This document shows, piece after piece, positions 22,729 through 33,200 of a stretch of DNA of 64,000 nt. A program made the position numbers and the translations under genes. The notes under the pieces were generated by a model. It was given only the letters and a program-made list of their open reading frames with translations, was not told where the DNA came from and did not search any database. Origin of the DNA: Cercospora beticola. Lineage: Eukaryota; Ascomycota; Dothideomycetes; Mycosphaerellales; Mycosphaerellaceae. Location: the NCBI RefSeq assembly GCF_033473495.1, contig NC_088938.1, forward strand, positions 1,054,001 through 1,118,000, given 5' to 3'. Position 1 is the stretch's first letter; every line of letters begins with the position of its first letter.

Positions 22729-25700
22729 CTTGATCGATGTCGAGGCTACTGAGGCTCGTGAATGAGAAGAGATGCTGTGTTGCTGGGTGCTGATCGATAC
22801 TCCAGAGGTGGGATTGTTGATCACTTATATAGACATTTGGACATGCCAGCCTACCATCAACGCATGAGCGTGGATACTACATACCTCGGAGGCCTCAGTC
22901 GACGAATGTGGCAGTAGCGTGGCTAGTCGGATACACATCATCGCGTGCTAGTTCGCTTGCAGGTGCTCATCTGCGCGCATCGCCAGTCAAAGTGCTGCAA
23001 TCGTACGGTATGCCGCTGGGTCCAACAAAGTTCCGGCTTAAGAGGCTGCATTAGTGACGTCCGTCCTATCGTGCAGGAGAATGGCCGTGGCAGTTGTGCC
23101 TGACCTGTTTACCGTTCACCATATTGGGCAATATCAGCGCTGCTCCTGGCGCGGGCTGGAGGAGGAGGGTGATGCGGCGAGCTGCGTGATCTTCACCAGC
23201 CTGGTGAGGTTGTTGATCTCCACGTCCAGCCAGTGGCATATCATCTTGGCAACGGTTGATCGCTTCGATTTCGAGAAGGAGCCAAGCTTGTACCAAGACC
23301 AGCGTTCTCAAAGTCTGACCAATGTTCATCGCGAACGCCACTCACCTCCCGATTGTAGTTAATCTGAAGGGGCAGCTAAGCATTTGTTCAAATACGCTTG
23401 TACAGTAAGGCTGCGACCTCCAAGTTTCGACAGACGTAGGAGGTACGCTTGCCGCCGGCGACGAGATTGGCCGGATCCTGCGCTACGGGCGTCTTGATGG
23501 AATACCAGCATAGCATTCGAGTCACGCTGGACTTTACTCTCCAAGTTCACATGGGTTTGCGCACGCGCAGAACCCAAGATGTGGTGCTCGCAGGAACAAT
23601 GTGCTGGGTTGCTGTCGCCATTTTAGCGGCAGCCGTTGAAGGATGGGCCTGCAGCCACGTTGGTGGGGGGCCGAGCGCCGCCCGTAAGCCACTCATCGCT
23701 CTTCACAAGCTACTGACGCCGAACAACTGGAGCTGTACACCGTCAATCCCTGGGCGCTAGGAGAATAGCACCTCTCGCTTGCGATAAGAACAGGTATTGA
23801 TCGACCGAGACAGTGCATCAGCCGCAGAGCGACAGTGTCACGCAAGAAAGCAACTTCCTGCGTCTCGTGGCTCTTAAACTTGCCGCGTGCCAAATGACAG
23901 GCCAGCGAGCGCGAGGATTATTCCCTTCTTGGTATTGAAACCGTTCATCATGGTTGTCAGCTCCAAGTGACTGGTTTGTCCGCATGGACGGTCAGAAGAG
24001 CTTCCAGCTAGCCGATAGTTGCTTTTGTCTTCTATGCATATTCCACATGCAAGCTAATATTCAATTCAGATTGCACCTTACCGAAACGCCTCGCCAACGC
24101 TTTTGCTTTCCGTCCAAGGCCGTCAAGCACGCGCTCTAAAGTGGTCAAGAGATAGTGAACCGCCGCAAATAACCGATTGTCGCGTGCCAATGCCGCCTCA
24201 GGTGTCATCCGTGCAGTCCAATTAATACCAAGGTCGAAGCGCGCTATCTGTGAAAGGCAGGTCAGCAGCCCTCCCTATGTTCACTGCGACTACTGATGCG
24301 GTTGGCACGACGTTTTGGGAAGGCAATTCCAGAAGCCAATGTGATCCAGCATGCATGCCTATGCTGCACCTTGTTGGCTATGGTAACATTTTCATACCAC
24401 GCTCGATAGTCTGTAAGAGTCAGGTGGAACAGCAGTAGTGTAGTCGCTAACAGAAGGGCCGTGCACACAATGGCAAGTGTTGTGTTGTGATTGTCAGGTA
24501 GTCGGTGTTTCCCAGACACTGCGGCACTGAGATCTCATGGTTTTTTCTCGAAGATGTGCAGCGCTCGGATTCAGCCCTGTGGCATGCGTTGGCATGGCTG
24601 TCGTCTCACAAGGTATCGCTCCATGCTGAGGAACAGTATGGTACATCCGAGGCCGTCAAGGCACGCGTCTCGCAAACGCACTTCGACGTCCAGGTGCCCA
24701 GTGGTACCTCGTACACAAGCATCTTCCGGATCTCGAATCAAGTTGGCATGCCCGCATGGAAGAGTATGACTTTCGGCCTGGCGAAGTGTGTTTTGCGCAT
24801 CTCGATGCGGGGACGGATTGAGGGCGCTGAGAGATTTCGATCACTAGGTGCAGCTGTAGCAGCGACCATGTGCCGCAATGCCGTTATGGTTCGGGTGCTA
24901 GAACGATAGATTCGAAGTTGCTGCAGTTGCTGCATGGAGTCTCAGACTTGTTTCAGTGGATCCAGCAGGTGTTATATGGCCGCGAAGAACACAATAGAGC
25001 CAGGTGCAGTTGTGTTCTCGTATTCACTAACTAGAGCGCCAGATCTCACTCGCAGGCGCCGCAAGCTTGTTTCGACACCAGGACAGTGACTCCAGCGCAC
25101 GGGTCTCGTATCGCGCATACGGCGTTCCGAGGAGCTGTGATGCTGCTCGCAAGACCGACGTACACCAGAGACAAGCTGTCCTACGAGGTCACAAGTTTGG
25201 GTTGTTCCGTTTGATGATTCTGTTGATGCACTGGTCGTGGACAGAATTGTGGAAAAGTGCTGTTGTTGCAAGTCATGGATTGAGGCTTGGCACTCATCCT
25301 GCGAGATGGCTCGAGCACGACGCGAAAATGACACCGGATGAAGCTTCGCCTTCGCTCTTTTCTTCCACAACACGAGAAGTCCGTTCTACACCACACAATA
25401 TTGGGCTCCCAATGGGAAGCAAGACGCTGCCTCTCCACGCCGTATCGCAGCGGTGCTTCCAAGCCCACAAGGACTGTCTGCCAGGAATACTCGCCAGGCC
25501 AGAGCCAAAGCTGCTCAGAATTCGAAGATCCGGGCGCTCCTGAACAAGACAATCATGTCGCCTTTGTTCGCATCACGAGTTCTGCTGATGCTGATATCGA
25601 CATCCACGTGAGTATCTACGTGGGACAGGCTTTCGATCGCTAGCTTTTCATCCGATGTGAGCGCACTTGCCGAGCGCTATCCGCGCCGGTTCGCCATCAT

Positions 25701-26610
25701 CAAATCCGGTTTCTCAGCCAGCGCTCGAAAGAACGAAATGGATGCAGGAAGCGATCCTGACATTCTCAAGGAGTAATCATTGCGAGCCCTTCCCGGCGCG
25801 CCTAAGCGAGCAATATTTCCGCTGAGACCTGTACAAGCGACATCTCTGAGCCTGTTGAACGTGAAGCTACTCTGACGAACACGATCAAAGCATACGAGAC
25901 TCGCCCCGGAGAAATTGAATCCTGTTCGGGACCAAAAGAGCTGGAGTCATGGGCGCTGAACTCCAAGTTATCAATGGCCGTCGCTCGTTCAGCACAACTC
26001 CCTGCATGACATAGCTCTTACGCTAACTCGCCTTACGAGCTCGAAAAATTGTCCCGCTTTGGACCCTGCGAACGCTGCACACCAGCACAACACACATGCG
26101 TCTTCACAGCACGAACTGCTGCGACCTGGTGGTTGCGCATGCGTACGTCAATGAGCTCTTGTCGCATATCCACATTTGATAAGCCCAGGGCCTTGCCAAT
26201 GCTGTGTAACCCATGCATTGTTCTCACCATCCGTGTCGTCGTAACAAGTCTTGGCTATTTTGGGAAGAGGTGTGGTAGCTAACCAGCTTTCCGCGGGCAG
26301 GATCGCTCGGCGTGACGCAAGATGCGGCAGCTACACATCCAAAGTATACGAACGTCAGTACACCATATTGCAAATTCGCTTGCCACGCCCAAGGTCTCGG
26401 CCGTCCGGGACACGGCTTTGCCTCTCCATACTGGTACACATGTAAGGAGGAGCCTCCGCACCAGGAAACAAGATTCAGGAACAACTTCCATCTTCAATGA
26501 TATTACCATTGCCATTTCTCTCCACTTCTTTACTACTGCCCATTTGATCGACAGCAACAGATTGAGTGCAGAAATAAATTACAGCATCTGCAACAGAGAC
26601 GAAATCATCA
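22729..26610. other. Gene-poor intergenic region, 3.9 kb
   Basis: No open frame here has a family signature. Frames at 24505-24909 and 25067-25543 (+) and 24262-24519 (-) are short and lack a supported gene structure; two of these start with GTG. Base composition is mixed and CpA/TpG is normal, so this is not a RIP-treated repeat. It may contain decayed genes, but I cannot name any. Confidence 0.45.
22824..22831 (-). promoter_or_regulatory. TATA box candidate of the protease gene
   Basis: Reads TATATAAG on the minus strand, about 96-103 bp before the ATG at 22728, a usual spacing for a strongly expressed secreted enzyme gene. Confidence 0.5.
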
Positions 26611-27039
26611 ATGTCAAGCACTCGAGCCTACAGACCTAGATACAACGTCGACCTCCCACCTACCAAACCTCGCTCGAGCAAAGATCAGCGAATCTCGTAC
26701 ACTCCCTCTTCAAGCTCAACACCATTACCATCAAGGAGCAACTTCAATCTACCTGAAAGACCCAAGAAGGCAGAACCTCCCCGCAAACAATACCATTATG
26801 ACAACAGCCGCAAGTCTTCGCCACCAAGTCGACAGCAAGAAGTGAGTAGCAAGACTCCCGCTGTTCGATCATCCAGGTCTACCAGCGACCCAACAAGAAG
26901 CCCGCGACCACGATACCTCGAAGTCGAGAGTGGAAGCAGCGGCAGAAAACAGCATCGAAGTCAGCCAAGACGAACCGAGGAGCGAGATGCTAGTCAAGTT
27001 CGATTCTCTCCGTTCGTGACTGTGCGGACATACAAATGA
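26611..27039 (+). CDS. Small basic Ser/Arg/Pro-rich hypothetical protein
   Basis: Uninterrupted frame of 142 residues with ATG at 26611 after CAUCA-type context. Composition is strongly biased to Ser, Arg, Pro and Lys, with no hydrophobic core, predicting an intrinsically disordered protein rich in possible phosphorylation sites (RSSRSTSDPTRSPRPR). It ends RFSPFVTVRTYK. No domain is recognised. The alternative is a chance frame in non-coding DNA; the consistent bias and the clean start make a gene slightly more likely than not. Confidence 0.45.
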   Translation: MSSTRAYRPRYNVDLPPTKPRSSKDQRISYTPSSSSTPLPSRSNFNLPERPKKAEPPRKQYHYDNSRKSSPPSRQQEVSSKTPAVRSSRSTSDPTRSPRPRYLEVESGSSGRKQHRSQPRRTEERDASQVRFSPFVTVRTYK

Positions 27040-27447
27040 AGACAACGAGAAACAAAGAGCACGTGGTCTATTGTATCAATGGCAGATGAGTGGTGGGCCC
27101 GGTTCACCCGTCGCAGAGAGGGTAGAGCCCCGCAAGAGGACTTGATGATTGGGACAGAGGTTGGAGGGGTGTCGTAAGGCATACACCAGTCGAAGTGTCA
27201 GGCGCGGAGGTATGCTGGATGTTTGAGTACATGCATGGATGAGGAACGATCTGTACGATAGCGAGCGTCTTTTCATTGTTCAAGTAGCATAGACGGGCTG
27301 GCAGTCTCCGTTATCCCTTAGCGTTATGTACACTGTGTCAATCGTACTTGCAGCTATGTCTCTCGACAAGGTCTACAGCACTTTTTTGTCCGTAGCTGAC
27401 CTCATGCGCGAGGATGCCTCAGTCTCACCTGGGAGAGTGCGCTTGTA
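27040..27447. other. Convergent intergenic region
   Basis: 408 bp between the small basic protein and the BTB locus. No feature seen. Confidence 0.45.
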
Positions 27448-27795
27448 CTAGGCCATCTCCTTTCGATAGCACTCCTCATATGTACCGTGTTCGTGAAATT
27501 CGCATTTCAGAGTCTTCTTCAGTATACTGGAGCCTGCGCCCTCATTCAATCTCCTTGCCGCATAAACGGCGATGGCGTGAAGTAGCTTGCTCGGCCACTC
27601 ATCTGACAGCAAGTCGACGAGATTGGTCAACGTGGCCATTTTGTATGCAATAAGTCTGCACAGCCCCGACTCGCCTCGAAAAACCTGATGCATGCCTTCC
27701 AGGGTTTCAGGCTCAGTAGGAACCCAGGTCAAGCCGCTGATGCGTTTTTGGCAGAATGTAAGCGCAACGGCGTCAATAATCGCGTCCCTGAAGGC
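27448..27795 (-). pseudogene. In-frame continuation of the tandem BTB protein after the stop
   Basis: The frame directly after the TGA codes AFRDAIIDAVALTF, which aligns without a gap to NFKDSLTDAAAVWF in the first repeat, and later CEFHEHGTYEECYR, which matches CAFHEHSFRSSVFERCYR. It ends at TAG 27448-27450. It therefore looks like the C-terminal part of the second BTB unit, cut off by one nonsense codon. No plausible intron of normal length removes the stop. It could be a recent nonsense mutation, a sequencing error or a readthrough site. Confidence 0.65.
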
Positions 27796-28833
27796 TCAAG
27801 TTGGGAGTTGACGACCAAGGTCGTAGGCGAGGGCAATTTTGACCCAGATTGTACAATCGTTGCTTTCTTCGGCAAAGTCGACGTACATTTTACCGCTGCA
27901 GAGCCAGTTCAAGTAGATGTTGAAAGCCAGATGGTTGCTCTCCGACCGTAACGTCCACACTCCGGCTGTTCTTGATTCCACGCTGAAGTCTAGTGCTGGT
28001 TGGCATATGCTAAGCAAGCGTTCGTTGATGCTGAATGTAGCCGAGGATTCAGCCAGCCTGAAGCGGATCGGCCTCGAAGCGAAGTCGATTGTGTCATGTC
28101 CATGCAGGCATAGGCGCTTTATGGCAAGCGCTGGGTCCTTTGCGTTGGCCCTGTAGCACCTCTCAAACACAGAGCTTCGAAAGCTGTGCTCGTGGAAGGC
28201 GCAGTCGCACGCCATCTGGAAAGTCGACTCCAGCAGGTCCTCTTCGGGAAATTTGAGCAGCTTGACAAGCTCAATCGTGAGTGCATGTGGCCAACTTTCG
28301 TCGATGGATTGGATCTGATCCTCTAGCTTCGCCAGTTCGCACGTCATGAGAAATCTCATTGGTGATCCTGGCAGCGTGAATTCGTACAAAGTGTGCAGTG
28401 CCTTTGCGGAAGGCAGACCCGCACGAGTAAACCATACGGCCGCCGCGTCTGTGAGCGAGTCCTTGAAGTTGATATCGCACAACTTGTCCCCCAGCGCATA
28501 TGTGCGGAACATCAAAGTCCAAGCAGCATCCCGCTCATCGGTGCTCAAGTTCCGGGGGTTGTCCAAGCAGATCTTGCCGCGATACAGCCAGTTCATGTAT
28601 ACATTGAAGGCCTGCTCGTCGTCTTCCACCATCTCGACAACGCCACTCCTGCCCTCGAGCCATTTTCGGTGCAGAGCGGTCTCAAAGTAGGCAGAGCTCT
28701 TACAGATCAAAGCCGCGGGCACATGGAAGTACTTACGTGTTGGGCCAACGATGACGATGATTTCTGCCGACGAGAAATCTATCGCTTCATCGGCGCGTTT
28801 CAATATGTCTGGTATTGGCGCGGGGGCGCTCAT
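27796..28833 (-). CDS. BTB/POZ-domain protein, truncated by an in-frame TGA
   Basis: 345 residues from ATG 28833 (MSAPAPIPDILKRADEAIDF). Residues about 20-118 form a BTB/POZ fold as found in many fungal proteins: IIVIVGPTRKYFHVP, ALICKSSAYFETAL, AFNVYMNWLYRGKI and YALGDKL. A C-terminal helical region follows to residue 230, ending in CAFHEHSFRSSVFERCYR. A second, diverged BTB unit begins near residue 249 (FSINERLLSICQPALDF, AFNIYLNWLCSGKMYVD, AYDLGRQL) but stops at TGA 27796-27798. The same frame continues for 115 more codons and encodes the missing second helical region. BTB proteins mediate dimerisation, often as Cullin-3 adaptors; the partner is unknown. Confidence 0.7.
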   Translation of the reverse strand: MSAPAPIPDILKRADEAIDFSSAEIIVIVGPTRKYFHVPAALICKSSAYFETALHRKWLEGRSGVVEMVEDDEQAFNVYMNWLYRGKICLDNPRNLSTDERDAAWTLMFRTYALGDKLCDINFKDSLTDAAAVWFTRAGLPSAKALHTLYEFTLPGSPMRFLMTCELAKLEDQIQSIDESWPHALTIELVKLLKFPEEDLLESTFQMACDCAFHEHSFRSSVFERCYRANAKDPALAIKRLCLHGHDTIDFASRPIRFRLAESSATFSINERLLSICQPALDFSVESRTAGVWTLRSESNHLAFNIYLNWLCSGKMYVDFAEESNDCTIWVKIALAYDLGRQLPT

Positions 28834-29023
28834 CGTGATTGGTGATTGTGTCTTCGTCGTGTGTTGTGTCGACCGAAAAGCTTGGTGCACGAGATGTTTT
28901 GGTATCTTGAAGCGCTTGCCGGAAACAAAGCACGGGCAGACAACACCCTTCAAATCTCACGTAGGGGTCGCTAAGACCAGATCACAATTCGTGCCAGAAA
29001 CGTGCTGCCCAGTTACCGTGGAT

Positions 29024-29788
29024 TCAATCCATATCCATCGCATCTGGATCGTTTTCCACTTCGTCCAGCTCCGTCACGTAGCCCATGCCATATCCGTGAG
29101 CCACTTCTGTTGGCTCGTCCGCGATCTGTCCATACTGGCGATCCATATCTCGTTGTCGAGCTTCCATCGCGGCCTTCTCACGCGCACGCTGCCCGGCCTC
29201 TACTATCGCGTATCTCACTGCGTCGCGGCTCTCTTCCACCGATAGCGACTTTGGTACACTGTACAGCACCAGCTCTTGACCTTCCACGTCCTCAGCCTTG
29301 CCCGTCAAGACATGCTTCGGTATCCTGCTGAAGTGCTTCTCGATATCCGGAAGAAAGATCAACCTCTCTTCAGTTGGTTCAGATTCTGCCAGTTCGGCGT
29401 CGAGATCATGGATGAAGACGCGATCGCGCGTCTCATCCACCTGCATCATGCCATCTGCGTCTGCTACGGGCAATGTGTCCAGTGTGCTCAGCGTGGGCTT
29501 CGTCGGCTGCGAGGAGCTCGAGACCGGGATGTAGTAGGAGCTGCTCGCGTGTGTGCCATTGATGCTGGGCTCTGCATGATACTCTGTCAGATCGACGAAC
29601 GCACCGTGAAGATTGAAGCCAGACTTACCCAAGTTGAGCAAGTTGAAGCGTTTGGCGAAACGCTCGTAGTCATTCCAGCAGTTCTGCGCAACTGACTCAT
29701 CGGCTTTACGCTTTGTCCCTCCTCCTCCACCGCGAACACCCTCGCCCGCCCCACGCGCGCCATTGACCGACATCACTTCCGTCTGCAT
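29024..29788 (-). CDS. Conserved-looking fungal protein of unknown function
   Basis: Single exon of 254 residues from ATG 29788 (MQTEVMSVNG; a second ATG at 29773 is possible). Gly-rich start with a KRKADES basic patch, a central NCWNDYERFAKRFNLLNLGK segment, an acidic block RVFIHDLDAELAESEPTEERLIFLPDIEKH and a C-terminal charged helix (RAREKAAMEARQRDMDRQY), ending in an acidic tail DAMDMD. The mixture of ordered blocks and long frame supports a real gene. No signal peptide, membrane segment or known domain is recognised. It stands head-to-head with the alanyl-tRNA synthetase gene, 116 bp between starts, which suggests co-regulated housekeeping expression. Confidence 0.75.
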   Translation of the reverse strand: MQTEVMSVNGARGAGEGVRGGGGGTKRKADESVAQNCWNDYERFAKRFNLLNLGKSGFNLHGAFVDLTEYHAEPSINGTHASSSYYIPVSSSSQPTKPTLSTLDTLPVADADGMMQVDETRDRVFIHDLDAELAESEPTEERLIFLPDIEKHFSRIPKHVLTGKAEDVEGQELVLYSVPKSLSVEESRDAVRYAIVEAGQRAREKAAMEARQRDMDRQYGQIADEPTEVAHGYGMGYVTELDEVENDPDAMDMD

Positions 29789-29904
29789 CTTTCATCGCTG
29801 CTGTTGTCGCGCAACTCTTCGCGCCAGGCCGGCATTCATCTCATCGCGTCAACTGAAGTAGTGTCGAAGTGAGCGGTGTTAGAAGTCGTCAGGAACGCAG
29901 CTGC
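29789..29904. promoter_or_regulatory. 116-bp bidirectional promoter
   Basis: Only 116 bp lie between the start codons of the hypothetical protein (-) and alanyl-tRNA synthetase (+), so their 5' UTRs and core promoters must be compressed or overlap. No TATA box is evident. Confidence 0.55.
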
Positions 29905-32900
29905 ATGCGAAGCTTCTCGACCCTCCTCCGCTTCTTCAAGCCTGCTCCAGGAATTTCTAGAAACTCCGCCACAAAGGCCACCACCGCACGCACGCCACCA
30001 CCTCGCGTCCTCCACCACTACTCCTTCCGCAGAATGGCCTCCACGACGGGCCAAGAGCCTGAGTGGAGCGCCGTCAAGGTGCGCAAGACTTTCATCGAGT
30101 AAGTCTGATCGTGCCCTCCTTCCTTTGACACTAGCGCCATTGAGCAAGGGCAATTCTGCATATGCTCTGCACCTACCCGAGTCTCTGCTCCTTGCACTTC
30201 CTTTGCGCACGTCTCACTCGTTTTCCGGACTACGAGTGAATTCGGAAGACTTGTGCCAAGGGTTCGCGACTTGTCATTCGAGTCACATCTCTCAAGACGA
30301 TGCCATCTATGAACAGCACTGACCCAGCCAAGGTACTTCGAAAAGAATGGCCACACCTTCGTGCCCAGCAGCAGCGTGGTGCCGCTTTCGGACCATACGC
30401 TGCTGTTCACCAATGCCGGCATGAACCAGTATAAGGCCATTTTCCTTGGGACAGTAGATCGTGACTCGGATTTCGCCAAGCTCAAGCGTGCTGCCAATTC
30501 ACAAAAGTGTATTCGTGCTGGAGGCAAGCACAACGATCTGGACGATGTTGGCAAGGACTCCTACCACCACACATTCTTCGAAATGTTGGGTAATTGGTCA
30601 TTCGGCGATTACTTCAAAGAGGACGCCATCAAGTTCTCATGGGAGCTACTCACGAAAGTGTACGGACTGGAAACAGATCGTCTCTATGTCACATATTTCG
30701 AAGGCAAGGCCGACGCTGGGCTCGAGCCAGACCACGAAGCCAGAGACTTTTGGCTCAAACAGGGCGTGCCTGAAGATCACATCTTGACTGGAGACATGAA
30801 AGACAACTTCTGGGAGATGGGCGACCAAGGCCCATGTGGCCCGTGCTCGGAGATCCATTACGACCGCATCGGTGGACGTAACGCATCCGACCTTGTCAAC
30901 CAGGACGACCCGAACGTGATTGAGATCTGGAACAACGTCTTTATTCAATACAACAGAGAGCCCGACAAGTCACTGAAATCGCTGCCCAGCAAGCATATTG
31001 ACACAGGCATGGGATTCGAGCGTTTGGTCTCCATCCTGCAAAAGAAGTCGTCAAACTACGACACAGACGTCTTCACGCCACTTTTTGCTCGAATTCAGGA
31101 AGTCACTGGTGCTCGTCCATACCAAGGCAAGTTTGGAGCTGAGGATGCAGATGGCATCGACACTGCTTACAGAGTTGTCGCGGACCACCTGCGATTACTG
31201 ACATTTGCTATCTCGGATGGTGGCGTGCCAAACAATGTCGGTAGAGGATACGTCGTCCGTCGTGTGTTGCGTCGCGGAGCACGCTATGCTCGCAAGTACT
31301 TCAACACCAACATTGGCAACTTCTTTTCCAAGCTGGTGCCGACACTGGTCGAGCAGATGGGTGATATGTTCCCAGAAATCAAAAAGAAGCAGGAAGAGGT
31401 CAAGGAGATCCTCGACGAAGAAGAAGTGTCCTTTGCGAAGACACTCGATCGTGGAGAGAGCATGTTCGAGAAGTACGCCCAGAACTGCAAGGCAAACGGA
31501 ACGAAGACTTTGGCCGGTGCAGATGTTTGGCGGCTTTACGACACTTACGGATTCCCTGTGGATCTGACGAAACTGATGTGCGAGGAACGAGAACTCGAGA
31601 TTATTGACGAGGATGTCGCCGAGGCACAAGAGAAGGCACGTCTTGCCTCTATGGGCGCAAAGAAGGAGGGTAAGTTTGAGGCTTCGCCATCAAGGGTCAA
31701 GAGCGAATGTACTGACGGGCATCAGGCGCGACTCTTGTTAAGCTTGACGTACACGATATTAGCACACTGGAAAATATGCCAGATGTGTCGAAGACGGACG
31801 ATTCGCCCAAGTTCCAGCGCGAGAACATCAAGGCTACCATCAAGGCTATTTACCACGGCCGCAAGTTCCTACAGTCCACTGCAGAGATCCCCGAAGGCGA
31901 GCAATTTGGTGTCATCCTCGATAGGACGAACTTCTACGCTGAACAGGGTGGACAAGAGAACGACACTGGCCGCATTTTGATTGACGGGGTTGCTGAGATC
32001 AAGGTTGAGAACGTTCAGCAATATGCTGGATATGTGATGCACACTGGATACGTTGGATATGGCCAACTGAAGGTCGGGGACGAGGTTCTGGCCGAATACG
32101 ACGAGCTGCGAAGACAACCCATCCGCAACAACCACACCGGAACCCACGTTCTCAACTACGCTCTGAGAGAAGTGCTTGGAGACGATGTCAACCAGAAGGG
32201 ATCTCTTGTTGCACCAGAGAAGCTACGATTCGATTTCAGCCACAAGGCTGGCGTGACCGACGAGGAGCTCACCAAGATTGAGGAAGTGAGCACGAACTAT
32301 ATTCGCCAGAATTGCGAAGTCTATGCCAAGGATGTGCCTTTGGCCACTGCACGTCAAATCAATGGCGTTCGCGCAGTATTTGGAGAGACATATCCTGACC
32401 CAGTTCGTGTCGTTTCCGTGGGAATCTCGGTGGAAGACCTTCTGGAGAACCCATCGGATCCTAAGTGGAATGACATTTCGATCGAGTTCTGCGGTGGTAC
32501 GCATGTCAAGAACACCACTGAGATCAAGGATCTCGTTGTGATCGAAGAGAGCGGCATTGCCAAGGGTATTCGTCGTATCATTGCAGTCACCGGTCAAGAG
32601 GCCCACAAAGTGCAGGCTGAAGCCGAGACATGGGACAAGGAAGTCTCCGCCTTGGAGCGCCTCCCGTATGGCCCAGATAAAGAAGCCAAGACGAAGCAAC
32701 TAACTGTGGATCTGAGCAAGTTGGAGATCTCTGCCTTGCAGAAGACATCCCTTCGCAACCGCGTCGCTGCCGTTGCAAAGGCCAACCTGGATCAACAGAA
32801 GGCCGCTCAGAAGGCAGAGAATAAGAAGGTCCTCGACGCCGTCACGGATCATTTCACCAACAATGCCGACTCGAAGACACTTGTGCTGTCCCTTCCGATC

Positions 32901-33200
32901 TCTGCCGGAAGCAAAGCTATCCAGGAAACAATCAAGGTCGTGCAGAACAAGCAAAAGGAGAAGACGGTCTACTTGGTCGGCAAGACCGATGACGGCAAAG
33001 TCGTTCACGGCTGTCACGTTTCTTCTGATGCTCAGGCCAAGGGCGCCGATGCCTCCAAGTGGTCTGGTGAAGTCGCTGCTCTTGTCGGAGGCAAGGCAGG
33101 CGGTAAGGGGCCCACTTCGCTTGGACAGGGCACAGACGCCTCAAAGGTGGATGAAGCCGTTGAAGCTGCGAGGAAATACCTCGAGAGCTTGAGCCTGTAG
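29905..33200 (+). CDS. ALA1: Alanyl-tRNA synthetase, mitochondrial/cytosolic
   Basis: Class II synthetase charging tRNA-Ala. Exons 29905-30098, 30333-31669 and 31726-33200 give 1001 residues. The first 43 residues ([20 protein letters not shown]...) are Arg/Ser-rich and lack acidic residues, a typical mitochondrial presequence. An in-frame ATG at 30034 starts the cytosolic-length form [12 protein letters not shown]. The catalytic core includes [15 protein letters not shown] and [19 protein letters not shown]. The editing domain has HTGTH (about residues 647-651) and CGGTH (about 766-770), the four zinc-type ligands. A C-terminal oligomerisation domain follows. Introns are 234 and 56 bp; removal of the second restores [13 protein letters not shown]. 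Confidence 0.95.

Noticed and set aside
24262..24519. Minus-strand frame with a hydrophobic segment (possible small membrane protein)
   Set aside because: It starts with GTG, not ATG, and has no other support.
24505..25543. Two plus-strand frames of 134 and 158 codons
   Set aside because: The first begins with GTG; neither has a family match, and no splice model improves them.
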